From the NCBI RefSeq assembly GCF_015709455.1, contig NZ_JADNQW010000005.1:3740001-3804000 (forward strand): 64,000 nt of DNA. Direction: 5' to 3'. Positions 1 to 9,036 of this stretch are shown piece after piece. Within the stretch, counting starts at the first letter, position 1; each line of letters opens with the position of its first letter. The translations under genes and the position numbers were made by a program. The notes under the pieces were generated by a model. The model did not search any database. It was not told the DNA's origin and was given only the letters and a program-made list of their open reading frames with translations. The stretch comes from Methylosinus sp. H3A (lineage in GTDB: Bacteria; Pseudomonadota; Alphaproteobacteria; Rhizobiales; Beijerinckiaceae).

Positions 1-1
1 G

Positions 2-406
2 ATCCACCTCGGCAAGAACACCAAGAGCCGCATCATCTCCAAGGGCATTTCCGCCGGCCATTCGCAGAACACCTATCGCGGGCAGGTGTCGGCGCATCGC
101 AAGGCGGAAGGCGCGCGCAATTTCACAAATTGCGACAGCCTGCTCATCGGCGACAAATGCGGCGCGCATACGGTGCCCTATCTCGAGTCGAAGAACGCCT
201 CCGCCGTGTTCGAGCATGAGGCGACGACGTCGAAGATCTCCGAGGACCAGCTGTTCTACTGCATGCAGCGCGGACTCTCCGAAGAAGAGGCGACGGCGCT
301 CATCGTCAATGGTTTCGTGCGCGACGTGCTGCAGAAGCTGCCTATGGAATTCGCAGTGGAAGCGCAGAAACTGATCGCAGTGAGCCTCGAAGGCAGCGTC
401 GGTTGA
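2..406 (+). CDS. sufB: SufB, Fe-S scaffold subunit (3' part)
   Basis: C-terminal part of SufB, a subunit of the SufBC2D complex that builds iron-sulfur clusters in the cytoplasm. The reading frame is open from base 2, so the 5' end lies outside the window. Family landmarks are the stretch [20 protein letters not shown], the conserved NCDSLLIGD and the C-terminal [18 protein letters not shown], which is mirrored in SufD. It is followed by sufC, sufD, sufS, sufT and a SufA-like gene on the same strand, which confirms the call. A 12-bp perfect hairpin lies just after the stop. Confidence 0.95.
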   Translation: MHLGKNTKSRIISKGISAGHSQNTYRGQVSAHRKAEGARNFTNCDSLLIGDKCGAHTVPYLESKNASAVFEHEATTSKISEDQLFYCMQRGLSEEEATALIVNGFVRDVLQKLPMEFAVEAQKLIAVSLEGSVG

Positions 407-419
407 CGTATCGATGAGC

Positions 420-454
420 AAAGAGGCGCTCTGCGTTTTAGTGAGCGCCTCTTT
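420..454 (+). terminator. Perfect 12-bp hairpin between sufB and sufC
   Basis: AAAGAGGCGCTC (420-431) is exactly complementary to GAGCGCCTCTTT (443-454), with an 11-base loop. It begins 13 bases after the sufB stop and 93 bases before sufC. Only three T residues, which are part of the stem, end the hairpin, and no long U-tract follows. It could be a weak intra-operon terminator, a 3'-end stabiliser or an mRNA processing site that lowers sufCDS relative to sufB. The structure is seen directly; the role is inference. Confidence 0.5.
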
Positions 455-547
455 ACGAGGCAGGCGGGCGACGAAACGGCCCCGATAGAGCGGCCTCCGA
501 TTTGCAACGTCCCTCGCACGACAGCGAACAGCCAACAGGACGACACC

Positions 548-1297
548 ATGATCGAAATCAAGAATCTCCACGTCTCCATCGGAGAGCGCAAAATCCTCGA
601 GGGGCTGAACCTCACGGTGAAGGACGGCGAGGTCGCCGCCATCATGGGGCCGAACGGCACGGGCAAATCCACCCTCTCCTATGTCATCTCCGGCCGCGAC
701 GGTTATGACGTCACCGAGGGCGAGGTGCTGCTCGACGGCGAAAATATTCTGGGCCTCGAGCCGCATGAGCGCGCCGCCAAGGGCGTGTTCCTCGCTTTCC
801 AATATCCGGTCGAGATTCCCGGCGTCGCGACGATGACCTTCCTCAAGGCCGCCGTGAACGCGCAGCGCCGCTCGCGCGGCGAGGAAGAGCTGCAGACGCC
901 CGATTTCATGAAAGTGGTGCGCGAGGCTTCCACCAAGCTCGGCATCAACATGGACATGCTGAAGCGCGCGCTGAACGTCGGCTTCTCCGGCGGCGAAAAG
1001 AAGCGCATGGACATTCTTCAGATGAGCCTGCTGCAGCCGAAATTCGGCATTCTCGACGAGACCGACTCCGGCCTCGACATCGACGCTCTGCGCATCGTCT
1101 CCGAAGGCGTCAATGCTCTGCGCTCGCCCAATCGCGGCTTCCTCGTCATCACCCATTATCAGCGCCTGCTCGACTACATCAAGCCGGACACTGTGCATGT
1201 GATGGCCAAGGGCAAGATTCAGAAGACCGGCGGCCCGGAGCTGGCGCTCGAGCTCGAGAAGAGCGGCTATCGCGATTATGTCGGCGAAGCGGCGTGA
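548..1297 (+). CDS. sufC: SufC, Fe-S assembly ABC-type ATPase
   Basis: Cytoplasmic ATPase that drives the SufBCD scaffold. Length is 249 residues, normal for SufC. Walker A GPNGTGKS is at residues 34-41, the signature is SGGEKKR, and Walker B is followed by the SufC-typical DETDSGLDIDAL; the C-terminal region has the H-loop histidine in VITHYQRLL. No membrane segments, as expected for this soluble family. The start is the ATG preceded by AGGACGACACC. The sufD start lies 10 bases after the stop, so the two are cotranscribed. Confidence 0.97.
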   Translation: MIEIKNLHVSIGERKILEGLNLTVKDGEVAAIMGPNGTGKSTLSYVISGRDGYDVTEGEVLLDGENILGLEPHERAAKGVFLAFQYPVEIPGVATMTFLKAAVNAQRRSRGEEELQTPDFMKVVREASTKLGINMDMLKRALNVGFSGGEKKRMDILQMSLLQPKFGILDETDSGLDIDALRIVSEGVNALRSPNRGFLVITHYQRLLDYIKPDTVHVMAKGKIQKTGGPELALELEKSGYRDYVGEAA

Positions 1298-1307
1298 GGG
1301 CAGGATC

Positions 1308-2612
1308 ATGACCGTGCAGGCGATCGACAAGAAAAGCGAAGCCGATACGGCTCTCGCCGGCGCCTTCGAGGCGATGAAGAGCAAGGGCGCGCCGGCGTTG
1401 CGCCAGGCCTCGTGGGAGTTCTTCACGCGCAAAGGGCTGCCGACGCGTCGTGTCGAGGCATGGCACTACACCGATCTGCGGGCGTCGTTGCGCGTCGTCG
1501 CGCCGCTCGGAGCGCCCGGCGCGATCACGCTGCCGCCGGCGACCGAGGGACGCGTTCGGCTCGTCGTCGCCGACGGCGCCTTCCGTCCCGAGCTCTCCGA
1601 TGTCGCGGCTCTGCCGGCTGGCGTCGAGGTCGCCTCTCTAGCCGATATTCTCGCCACGGAAGACGCTGCGGCGCTGACCGCCCTCGGCCTGCCCGAGAAC
1701 GCCGGAGCGGACGCGATCGTCGCGTTGAATGCTGCGCTGATGCAGGATGGCGTCGTGCTGCGTGTTGCACCTGCGACGGAAGTAGCGAAAACGATCGAGA
1801 TCCTGCTGCTCTCGACGGGCGGCGAGGCGCGCTCCGCCTTCACGCGTTCGCTCGTCGTCGTCGGCGACGGAGCGAAGGCGAAGATCGTCGAGACCTCGCT
1901 CGCCCTCACGCCCTCCGGCGCGCAGGAGAATCACGTTCTCGCTTTCTCGATCGGAGCCGGCGCCGAGGTCGAGCATATCGCGGACATCGGCCCGCAGTCG
2001 GAATCGGCGATCCGCCTGTTCAGCCTGCTCGTCACCACGCAGGCGAAGGCCTCGTTCAAATCTCTCGGCTTCATCGAAGGCGGCGGACTCGTGCGGCGGC
2101 AAATCTTCGCGCGGCTCGCCGGCGAGGAGGCGGATGTCTCGCTCGACGGGATCTCCCTGCTCGGCGGCAAGGATCACGCCGACACCACGCTCGTCGTCGA
2201 GCATGCGGCCGCCAACTGCAAGAGCCGCGAGCGTTTTCGCAATGTGCTCGACGGCCAGTCGACCGGCGTGTTCCAGGGCAAGGTGGTGGTGCGCCCCGGC
2301 GCGCAGAAGACCGACGGCTCCATGCAGTCGCGGGCGTTGCTGATCAGCGAAAACGCCACGATGAACAATAAGCCGGAGCTCGAGATCTTCGCCGACGACG
2401 TCGTCTGCGGCCATGGCGCGACGTGCGGACGTCTCGACGCCGACCAGCTTTTCTATCTCGTGGCGCGCGGCCTGCCCAAGCATGAGGCCGAGGCGCTGCT
2501 GATCGAGGGCTTCGCCGGCGAGATCATCGAGGCGCTCGGCGAGGAAGCGACGCGCGACATTTATTTCGAGCGTATCCGCGCCTGGCTCGGCAATCGGGGG
2601 GCCGGCAAATGA
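1308..2612 (+). CDS. sufD: SufD, Fe-S scaffold subunit
   Basis: SufB-related subunit of SufBC2D, 434 residues from this start. The N-terminal helical part contains WEFFTRKGLPTRRVEAWHYTDL, where the RxExWxYT pattern is diagnostic of SufD. The C-terminal beta-helix carries the SMQSRALLISENATMNNKPEL block and the GATCGRLDADQLFYL segment. An upstream in-frame ATG at 1278 lies inside sufC; the ATG at 1308 is preferred because it follows the sufC stop and has GGCAGGATC just upstream. The stop overlaps the sufS start (ATGA). Confidence 0.95.
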   Translation: MTVQAIDKKSEADTALAGAFEAMKSKGAPALRQASWEFFTRKGLPTRRVEAWHYTDLRASLRVVAPLGAPGAITLPPATEGRVRLVVADGAFRPELSDVAALPAGVEVASLADILATEDAAALTALGLPENAGADAIVALNAALMQDGVVLRVAPATEVAKTIEILLLSTGGEARSAFTRSLVVVGDGAKAKIVETSLALTPSGAQENHVLAFSIGAGAEVEHIADIGPQSESAIRLFSLLVTTQAKASFKSLGFIEGGGLVRRQIFARLAGEEADVSLDGISLLGGKDHADTTLVVEHAAANCKSRERFRNVLDGQSTGVFQGKVVVRPGAQKTDGSMQSRALLISENATMNNKPELEIFADDVVCGHGATCGRLDADQLFYLVARGLPKHEAEALLIEGFAGEIIEALGEEATRDIYFERIRAWLGNRGAGK

Positions 2613-3859
2613 ACCAGCCACTCTTGGCCGAAGCGACTGCCGCCTATGACGTCGAGGCGATCCGCCGCGACTTTCCGATCCTCGCCGAGAAGCCCTATGG
2701 CAAGGATCTCGTCTATCTCGACAACGCCGCCTCGGCGCAGAAGCCGCGGCAGGTGATCGAGCGCATCTCCCAGGTCTACGAGCACGAATACGCCAATGTG
2801 CATCGCGGCCTGCATTATCTCGCCAATGCGGCGACCGACGCCTATGAGGGCGCGCGAGAGACTTTGCGCCGCTTCCTCAACGCCGGCGATCGCGAGGAGA
2901 TCATCTTCACGCGCGGCGCGACGGAGGCGATCAATCTCGTCGCCTCCTCCTTCGGCCTCGCCAATATCGGTGAGGGCGATGAGATCATCCTCTCGATCAT
3001 GGAGCATCACTCCAATATCGTGCCCTGGCATTTCCTCCGCGAGCGCAAGGGCGCGGTGCTGAAATGGATCGAGACCGACGATGACGGCGTCTTCTCGCTC
3101 GAGGATTTCGAGAAACTGATCACGCCGAAGACGAAGATCGTCGCGCTGACGCATATGTCCAATGTGCTGGCGGCGCCGACACCGATCGCCGATATCGTGC
3201 GCATCGCCCATGCGCATGGCGTGCCGGTGCTCGTCGACGGCTCGCAGGGCGCGGTGCATCTCGATGTCGACGTGCGCGCGCTGGACGTCGATTTCTACAT
3301 CATCACCGGCCACAAGCTCTATGGGCCGACCGGCATCGGCGCGCTCTATGGCAAGCGCGAATGGCTCGAGAAGCTGCCGCCCTTCGCCGGCGGCGGCGAG
3401 ATGATCGAGACGGTCACGCGCGACTATGTGACCTACAACACGCCGCCGCATCGCTTCGAGGCCGGCACCCCGCCCATCGTGCAGGCGGCGGGGCTCGGCG
3501 CGGCGCTCGACTATATGCAGAAGATCGGCCGGCCGGCGATCCGCGCCCATGAGGCCGACCTCATCGCCTATGCGCATGAGCGCCTCTCCGATATACCGGG
3601 GCTTCGAATCTTCGGTCACGCCAAGGACAAGGGACCGATTGTCGCTTTCGACATGCCGGAGGCCCACGCTCACGACATAGCGACCGTCATCGACCGTTCC
3701 GGCGTCGCCGTTCGCGCCGGAACCCATTGCGCCATGCCGCTGCTGCAACGCTTCAACGTCACCTCCACCTGCCGCGCGTCTTTCGCTATGTATAATACGC
3801 GCGACGAGGTCGACCGCTTGGCGGAAGCGCTGCTGAAGGCGAAGGCGCTGTTTTCTTGA
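2609..3859 (+). CDS. sufS: SufS, group II cysteine desulfurase
   Basis: PLP-dependent enzyme that takes sulfur from cysteine for cluster assembly; 416 residues. The N-terminal DFPILAEKPYGKDLVYLDNA, the EHHSN motif, the PLP lysine in ITGHKLYGPTG and the short group II active-site loop RAGTHCAMP with its persulfide cysteine are all present. The start codon overlaps the sufD stop by four bases, so translation is probably coupled. No sufE is visible in the window; group II enzymes usually need SufE or SufU as sulfur acceptor. Confidence 0.96.
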   Translation: MNQPLLAEATAAYDVEAIRRDFPILAEKPYGKDLVYLDNAASAQKPRQVIERISQVYEHEYANVHRGLHYLANAATDAYEGARETLRRFLNAGDREEIIFTRGATEAINLVASSFGLANIGEGDEIILSIMEHHSNIVPWHFLRERKGAVLKWIETDDDGVFSLEDFEKLITPKTKIVALTHMSNVLAAPTPIADIVRIAHAHGVPVLVDGSQGAVHLDVDVRALDVDFYIITGHKLYGPTGIGALYGKREWLEKLPPFAGGGEMIETVTRDYVTYNTPPHRFEAGTPPIVQAAGLGAALDYMQKIGRPAIRAHEADLIAYAHERLSDIPGLRIFGHAKDKGPIVAFDMPEAHAHDIATVIDRSGVAVRAGTHCAMPLLQRFNVTSTCRASFAMYNTRDEVDRLAEALLKAKALFS

Positions 3860-3872
3860 AGGAGACAGAATC

Positions 3873-4283
3873 GTGACCAAGACCGATGACGCGGTAGAGC
3901 CGCAGGAAGTCGTGACCGGTCGGGAGCTGACACGGGATGAGCAGCAGCCCCTCCCGGCGGGCCGATCGCAAGATGAGGTCGAGCGTCTGACGCAAGGCAT
4001 CGTCGCCGCGCTGAAGACCGTCCAAGACCCGGAAATTCCAGCAGATATTTTCGAGCTGGGCCTCATCTACAATATCGACATCACGCCCGAGGACGTCGTC
4101 TATATCGACATGACCTTGACCGCGCCGGGCTGTCCCGTCGCCGGCCAGATCGTCGAGCAGGTGCAGAGCTCGGTGAGCCTCGTGCCGGGCGTGATGGCCG
4201 TCATCGTCAAGCTCGTCTTCGAGCCGCCATGGGACCAGAGCCGCATGTCGGACGAAGCGCGCATGACGCTCGATATGTGGTGA
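3873..4283 (+). CDS. sufT: SufT, DUF59/MIP18-like Fe-S maturation protein
   Basis: 136-residue member of the MIP18 (DUF59) family, called SufT when it sits in suf operons, with a role in Fe-S protein maturation. The core motifs are DPEIPADIFELGLIYNI and MTLTAPGCPVAGQI, where the single cysteine is the conserved one. The N-terminal 40 residues are acidic and family-specific. The start is GTG, chosen because AAGGAGACAGAATC lies directly upstream at ideal spacing. Thirteen bases separate it from sufS. Confidence 0.92.
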   Translation: MTKTDDAVEPQEVVTGRELTRDEQQPLPAGRSQDEVERLTQGIVAALKTVQDPEIPADIFELGLIYNIDITPEDVVYIDMTLTAPGCPVAGQIVEQVQSSVSLVPGVMAVIVKLVFEPPWDQSRMSDEARMTLDMW

Positions 4284-4298
4284 GCGCGAGGAGAGCCG

Positions 4299-4724
4299 AT
4301 GGACGCGCCCGCGCCGAAAATCGACGGGTGTCTCGAGACGGCTCTCTATGTGGACGATTTGGCACGCGCCTCGCGTTTCTACGAGGAGGTTCTCGGCCTT
4401 TCGCCCATGTTCGCCGATCAACGGCTCATCGCCTATGATTGCGGCCCGCGCAGCGTGCTTTTGCTGTTCGCGCGCGGGACGACGGGGGAAAAGGTGGTTC
4501 TGCCGGGGGGCGAGATTCCACCGCATGAGGGTCGCGGGCGGCTGCATTTCGCGCTCGCGATCCGGCTGGAGGATTTGAGCCTCTGGGAGCGCCGGCTCGC
4601 CGAAGCGGGCGCGCCGGTCGAGGCGCGGATGGACTGGCCGCGCGGGGGGCGCAGCCTCTATTTCCGCGATCCCGACGGCAATCTCGTCGAGCTCGCGACG
4701 CCGGGCATATGGAAGAATTATTGA
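4299..4724 (+). CDS. VOC superfamily (glyoxalase/dioxygenase-like) protein
   Basis: 141-residue vicinal oxygen chelate domain: betaalphabetabetabeta pattern starting CLETALYVDDLARASRFYEE and ending FRDPDGNLVELATPG. Candidate metal ligands are the histidine in GRLHFALAI and the glutamate in NLVELATP. The substrate cannot be told from sequence. It sits 15 bases after sufT and before the SufA-like gene, so it is an insertion in the suf operon; whether it has a role in Fe-S metabolism is unknown. Confidence 0.8.
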   Translation: MDAPAPKIDGCLETALYVDDLARASRFYEEVLGLSPMFADQRLIAYDCGPRSVLLLFARGTTGEKVVLPGGEIPPHEGRGRLHFALAIRLEDLSLWERRLAEAGAPVEARMDWPRGGRSLYFRDPDGNLVELATPGIWKNY

Positions 4725-4780
4725 TCGCGACGTCGGGCCGCGATAAGCGGACGACGAAGAGACGGCAATAGGAGCGAAGA

Positions 4781-5149
4781 ATGAACGTCATGAGCCTCAG
4801 CGACTCCGCCGCCGAACGCGTGCGCGGCCTGCTCGTCGGCGCCGAGAATCCCAACATCGGACTGCGCATTTCGGTGGAAAAGAGCGGCTGCGCCGGCATG
4901 GCCTATAAAATGGCGCTGGCCGAGCCCTCGCCCGGCGACGAGGTGATCGAGGAAAAGGGCGCGCGCGTCATCGTCGACAGCGCGGCCGTCCTCTATCTGC
5001 TCGGCACGCGCATGGATCTCGACGTGCAGCAATTCTCGTCGAGCTTCGTGTTCCAGAACCCGAACCAGACCTCGGCCTGCGGCTGCGGCGAGAGCGTCGA
5101 GCTCAATCCCGTCGATCCGAGCGCGATCGAGAAGCATGTGAACGGCTGA
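4781..5149 (+). CDS. sufA: A-type Fe-S carrier (SufA/IscA/ErpA family)
   Basis: 122-residue HesB/IscA-family carrier. The three ligand cysteines are present: one in KSGCAGMAY and two in the C-terminal ACGCGES motif. It ends the suf operon, with a start 56 bases after the VOC gene and GGAGCGAAGA upstream. A-type carriers receive a cluster from the SufBCD scaffold and pass it to apo-targets. SufA fits the context best, although IscA or ErpA naming cannot be excluded by sequence alone. Confidence 0.9.
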   Translation: MNVMSLSDSAAERVRGLLVGAENPNIGLRISVEKSGCAGMAYKMALAEPSPGDEVIEEKGARVIVDSAAVLYLLGTRMDLDVQQFSSSFVFQNPNQTSACGCGESVELNPVDPSAIEKHVNG

Positions 5150-5228
5150 GCCTTCCTTCCTCCCGGACACGTGTCTAACTGGGGCGGTGATATTGAGAAA
5201 TATTATCGCGCCATTCTCGGAGGTGCCC

Positions 5229-5465
5229 GTGCATCGTTGCCCGTGTTGCGGCTATCGCACGCTCGATGAACGGGGCGCCTATGAGATTTGCCCAGTGTGT
5301 TTTTGGGAGGACGACGGGCAGGACGATCATGACGCCGACGAGGTCCGTGGCGGCCCGAATGGCTCGCTGTCACTCACCCGAGCGCGACAAAACTTCCATC
5401 TGTGCGGCGCTTCGGACCCAGCGCGGCAAATGCGTGTCCGGCCTCCCACGGAAGCAGAGTGCTAG
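5229..5465 (+). CDS. CPCC-family cysteine-rich protein
   Basis: 78-residue protein beginning HRCPCCGYRTLDERGAYEI and continuing with CPVCFWEDDGQDD, the paired zinc-ribbon-like CxCC/CxxC pattern of the CPCC family (function unknown). Family members usually begin within a few residues of CPCC, and the GTG here has CTCGGAGG just upstream. An in-frame GTG at 5187 would add 14 residues without a better ribosome site. The protein is acidic after the cysteines. It stands alone between the suf operon and purM. Confidence 0.7.
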   Translation: MHRCPCCGYRTLDERGAYEICPVCFWEDDGQDDHDADEVRGGPNGSLSLTRARQNFHLCGASDPARQMRVRPPTEAEC

Positions 5466-5596
5466 AACGGGAAGCGTATCCTGGAGAGCTGGCCGAGTCT
5501 CGGAACGTTTTGTCCCCTGTCCGAAACGGATTGCGCCGGCGCGCGTAAGGCGCTAGGCCGCAGGCTCGAAACCGAGCGCGGGACCGGGACATCGCA

Positions 5597-6664
5597 ATGG
5601 CGTCAGGACAAAATGGCCTCACTTATGCGCAGGCTGGCGTCGACATAGACGCCGGCAATCGTCTGGTGGATCTCATCCGCCCCGCCGTGCGCTCGACGCG
5701 CCGGCCGGGCGCGGATGGCGAGATCGGCGGCTTCGGCGGCCTGTTCGACCTCAAGGCGGCAGGCTTCTCCGATCCCGTGCTGGTCGCCGCCAATGACGGC
5801 GTCGGCACCAAGATCAAGATCGCCATCGAATCCGGCGTCCATGACACGATCGGCGTCGATCTCGTCGCAATGTGCGTCAACGATCTCGTCGTGCAGGGCG
5901 CCGAGCCGCTGTTCTTCCTCGACTATTATGCGACCGGCAAGCTCGAGCCGGAGGCCGCGGCGGCGGTCGTCTCCGGCATAGCGGCCGGCTGCGTCGAGGC
6001 CGGCTGCGCGCTGCTCGGCGGCGAGACCGCGGAAATGCCGGGTCTCTATTCCAAGGGCGACTATGATCTCGCGGGCTTCGCCGTGGGCGCGGCCGAGCGT
6101 TCCCGCCTGCTTCCCCGCGCCGAGGTGAAAGAGGGCGATCTTCTGTTCGGCCTGCCCTCCTCCGGCGCCCATTCCAACGGCTTCTCGCTCATCCGCCGCA
6201 TCGTCGCCGAGGCCGGTCTCGCCTGGGACGCGCCCGCGCCCTTCGCCTCCGGCCAGAGTCTCGCCCGCGCTCTGCTCGCGCCGACGCGCATCTATGTGAA
6301 GCCGCTGCTCGCGGCGCTGAAGCGGAGCGACGCTATTTTGGCCCTCGCCCATATCACCGGCGGCGGCTTCCCCGACAATCTGCCGCGCGTGCTGCCCAAG
6401 GGCCTCGGCGCTTCGCTCGACCTCGGCGCGTTTCGGCCGCCGCCGGTGTTCTCCTGGCTGGCGCAGCGAGGCGGCGTCGCGGAGGCGGAAATGCTGCGCA
6501 CCTTCAATTGCGGAATCGGCATGGTCGTCATCGTCGCGCGGGATGGCGTCGACGAAGCGCTCGCGGCTCTGCTTGAGGCGGGCGAGACGCCGATCGCGAT
6601 CGGTGAGATCGCGGCGACGGGCGACGGGCCCCGCGTCGGCATACGCGGGACGCTGCCGCTGTGA
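5597..6664 (+). CDS. purM: Phosphoribosylformylglycinamidine cyclo-ligase (PurM)
   Basis: AIR synthetase of de novo purine synthesis, converting FGAM to AIR with ATP. 355 residues, normal length. Landmarks: [10 protein letters not shown], the nucleotide motif [33 protein letters not shown] and [13 protein letters not shown]. The start ATG is the first after a gap of about 130 bases that follows the CPCC gene. The purN start overlaps its stop by four bases (GTGA). Confidence 0.97.
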   Translation: MASGQNGLTYAQAGVDIDAGNRLVDLIRPAVRSTRRPGADGEIGGFGGLFDLKAAGFSDPVLVAANDGVGTKIKIAIESGVHDTIGVDLVAMCVNDLVVQGAEPLFFLDYYATGKLEPEAAAAVVSGIAAGCVEAGCALLGGETAEMPGLYSKGDYDLAGFAVGAAERSRLLPRAEVKEGDLLFGLPSSGAHSNGFSLIRRIVAEAGLAWDAPAPFASGQSLARALLAPTRIYVKPLLAALKRSDAILALAHITGGGFPDNLPRVLPKGLGASLDLGAFRPPPVFSWLAQRGGVAEAEMLRTFNCGIGMVVIVARDGVDEALAALLEAGETPIAIGEIAATGDGPRVGIRGTLPL

Positions 6665-7314
6665 GCCGGCGGCTGCGCACGGCGATCCTGATTTCCGGGC
6701 GCGGCTCCAATATGGACGCGCTGATCGAGGCGGCCCACGCGCCGGATTTTCCGGCCGAGATCGCGCTCGTCGTCTCCAATCGCCCAGACGCCGCGGGCCT
6801 CGCCAAAGCCAAGGCGGCTGGCGTCGCCGTCGCCGCCGTGGACCATAAGATTTACGCCGGCCGCGAAGAGTTCGAGCGTTCGCTGCAGATCGTGCTGGAG
6901 ACGCATCGCATCGAGTTTCTGTGCCTCGCTGGATTCATGCGGCTGCTGACGCCCTGGTTCATTGGCCAGTGGCGCGAGCGCATGCTCAATATCCACCCGG
7001 CTCTGCTCCCGGCGTTTCGCGGACTCCACACGCATGAGCGGGCGCTCGCCGAGGGCGTGAAAATCCACGGCTGCACCGTCCATTTCGTGGTTCCGGAAAT
7101 GGACGAAGGGCCGATCGTCGCTCAGGCCGCAGTCGCCGTGCTCGATTCCGATACGCCGCAGACGCTGGGGGCGCGCGTGCTCGAGCAGGAGCATCTGCTT
7201 TATCCGCGGGCGCTGCGGCTCGTCGCCTCCGGCGCGGTCACAGCCGAGGGCAATCGTGTGCTCGGCGCGGCTTCCTCGCCGGAGCCGGCGCTCGCCGTCC
7301 CCTCCTCCGGCTGA
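6661..7314 (+). CDS. purN: Phosphoribosylglycinamide formyltransferase (PurN)
   Basis: Folate-dependent GAR transformylase, the third step of purine synthesis. 217 residues. The N-terminal [16 protein letters not shown] binds GAR; the catalytic asparagine and histidine are in [10 protein letters not shown] and the aspartate is in MDEGPIVAQ. The start is GTG overlapping the purM stop, giving a purMN operon. The last 30 or so residues are less conserved, rich in Ala, Ser and Pro. Confidence 0.96.
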   Translation: MSRRLRTAILISGRGSNMDALIEAAHAPDFPAEIALVVSNRPDAAGLAKAKAAGVAVAAVDHKIYAGREEFERSLQIVLETHRIEFLCLAGFMRLLTPWFIGQWRERMLNIHPALLPAFRGLHTHERALAEGVKIHGCTVHFVVPEMDEGPIVAQAAVAVLDSDTPQTLGARVLEQEHLLYPRALRLVASGAVTAEGNRVLGAASSPEPALAVPSSG

Positions 7315-7592
7315 CTCGGCCGCGGACATCCCGCTCCGGGGCGAAAGCCATGTCCGAACGGATAGGCCGCCCCGCTTTTGCACGGGCTCGGCAAGGCGAA
7401 AACGCAAAGATAGACGGCGAAGGCCAGCAGCTTGGCGAGACCGAGCGCGCCGTCGAAAGGCGTCGCCAGAAGTAGAACGCCGAGCGACAGCAACCCCGCT
7501 GCGCGCCATGTCCAATAGGCTCTCCGCTTCGTCATGGCGTCTTTCGGCCTCGCCCGTCTACGCGCCGCGGCCCGCTGCGCGCGCTGTTCCAT
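7200..7592 (-). CDS. Possible small membrane protein, convergent with purN
   Basis: An open frame of about 130 residues from the ATG at 7592 (another ATG at 7535). It has a basic N-terminus (QRAQRAAARRRARP) followed by two hydrophobic segments, AAGLLSLGVLLLATPF and LAKLLAFAVYLCVFAL, then a Gly/Pro/Ser-rich tail that overlaps the 3' end of purN on the other strand. No family is recognised and no strong ribosome site precedes either ATG. The paired hydrophobic segments make it more than noise, but it is not secure. It is the only candidate in the 381-base space between purN and the GST gene. Confidence 0.3.
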   Translation of the reverse strand: MEQRAQRAAARRRARPKDAMTKRRAYWTWRAAGLLSLGVLLLATPFDGALGLAKLLAFAVYLCVFALPSPCKSGAAYPFGHGFRPGAGCPRPSQPEEGTASAGSGEEAAPSTRLPSAVTAPEATSRSARG

Positions 7593-7695
7593 GTTAACGT
7601 AAAAAGGTGAGAATTCCTCGATCTCGGCGGCGCGCAAAGTGGCGTGAACGGACTTGGTCGATCATATGCCGTGAGGGCGCAAAGAGGTTTTACCG

Positions 7696-8406
7696 ATGAT
7701 CAAATTATATTCATTCGGTCCCTATTTCGGTCTCCCGGACGCCAGCCCCTTCGTGCTCAAGGCGATGACGCTGCTGAAATTCGCCGGCCTGCGTTTCGTG
7801 GAGGACCACTCCGGCTACGGCCGCGCGCCCAAGGGCAAGCTTCCCTATATCGACGACGAGGGGACGATCGTCGCCGATTCGACCTTCATCCGCCTCTATC
7901 TCGAAAAGACCTATGGCATCGATTTCGACGCCGGCCTCACGCCGGAGCAGCGCGCCGCCGGCTGGGCGATCGAGAAAATGCTGGAGGAACATTATTATTG
8001 GCTGCTGGTGCAGGCCCGCTGGATCGACGACGGCAATTTCGCGCGTGGTCCGGCGCAATTCTTCTCCGGCGCGCCGGCGGTCATTCGTCCGCTCGTGAAG
8101 GCGCTGATCCGCAAGAAAGTGGCGCGCAGCCTCGTGGCGCAGGGCCTCGGGCGGCACTCGGACGAGGAGCTCGCCGAGCTCGGACGGCGCGACATAGCGG
8201 CGCTTTCCGTCCTGCTCGGCGACAAGCCCTATCTCTTCGGCGAGGCGCCCAGCGCCGCCGACGCCATGGCCTTCGCAATGGTGGCGGAATCGCTCGTCAC
8301 CGAGCTCGTATCGCCATTGCGGGAGGCCGTGGCCGGCACGGCCAATCTCGTCGCCTATCGGGACCGGCTGCTCGCCGCCTATTTCCCGAGCTACGCCTCG
8401 GCCTGA
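7696..8406 (+). CDS. Glutathione S-transferase-like protein
   Basis: 236 residues with a thioredoxin-fold N-terminus (IKLYSFGPYFGLPDASPF, then KGKLPYIDDEGTIVADSTFI, where LPYI and the following Asp-Ser form the glutathione-binding strand and turn) and an all-helical C-terminal domain ending GEAPSAADAMAFAMV. The arrangement resembles the metaxin/Tom37-like subgroup of GSTs. There is no obvious catalytic cysteine near the N-terminus. Substrate unknown. Its stop is three bases from the end of convergent ndk. Confidence 0.85.
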   Translation: MIKLYSFGPYFGLPDASPFVLKAMTLLKFAGLRFVEDHSGYGRAPKGKLPYIDDEGTIVADSTFIRLYLEKTYGIDFDAGLTPEQRAAGWAIEKMLEEHYYWLLVQARWIDDGNFARGPAQFFSGAPAVIRPLVKALIRKKVARSLVAQGLGRHSDEELAELGRRDIAALSVLLGDKPYLFGEAPSAADAMAFAMVAESLVTELVSPLREAVAGTANLVAYRDRLLAAYFPSYASA

Positions 8407-8409
8407 AAA

Positions 8410-8832
8410 TCAGCCGACGATCTCATTGCCCGAGAAGAACTGCGGGATCTCGATGGCGGCGGTCTCAGGCGCGTCGGAGCCATGCACCGAGTTCTCGCCG
8501 ATCGACACGGCGAATTCCTTGCGGATCGTGCCCGGATCGGCGCTGGCCGGATTGGTGGCGCCCATGACCGTACGATATTTGGCGATCGCCCCCTCGCCTT
8601 CCAGCACCTGGACGACAACCGGACCGGAGGTGATCGATTCGATCAGCTCGCCGAAGAAGGGGCGTTCCTTGTGGACGCCATAAAAGGTTTCGGCCTGCTC
8701 GCGGGACAAGCGGATACGCTTCTGCGCCACGATGCGGAGCCCGGCGTCCTCGATGAGGGCGTTGATCTTGCCGGTCAGATTACGCTTGGTGGCGTCCGGC
8801 TTGATGATGGAGAATGTGCGTTCGATCGCCAT
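8410..8832 (-). CDS. ndk: Nucleoside diphosphate kinase
   Basis: 140 residues, standard length. Transfers the gamma-phosphate between nucleoside triphosphates and diphosphates. The N-terminal [15 protein letters not shown] and the active-site histidine in [13 protein letters not shown] are intact. The ATG at 8832 is used; a longer in-frame extension upstream has no conservation and is ignored. Monocistronic, convergent with the GST-like gene and divergent from tpiA. Confidence 0.97.
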   Translation of the reverse strand: MAIERTFSIIKPDATKRNLTGKINALIEDAGLRIVAQKRIRLSREQAETFYGVHKERPFFGELIESITSGPVVVQVLEGEGAIAKYRTVMGATNPASADPGTIRKEFAVSIGENSVHGSDAPETAAIEIPQFFSGNEIVG

Positions 8833-9036
8833 GGGCGCGTCGTCTCGTCGAGTTCGAGGATGGGATTTAGGATCGCGGCGCTTATAGCCGTCGGCCGGAC
8901 GCCCGGCAACCCGCTCCCCGAGCGGCGACAATTTTCCTCATGCCCGCAACCGCGCGGCGTCGCGGCGAATTGCCCAGGGCGGCGAGCGCTGATATGGCGA
9001 GCTTTGCTCGCTTCGATTTGAGAGGAACGCCCGGAC

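Noticed and set aside
2561..4066. Long minus-strand open frame across sufS and sufT
   Set aside because: It lies opposite clear genes and is rich in Arg/Ala/Gly from high-GC antisense; no motif is present.
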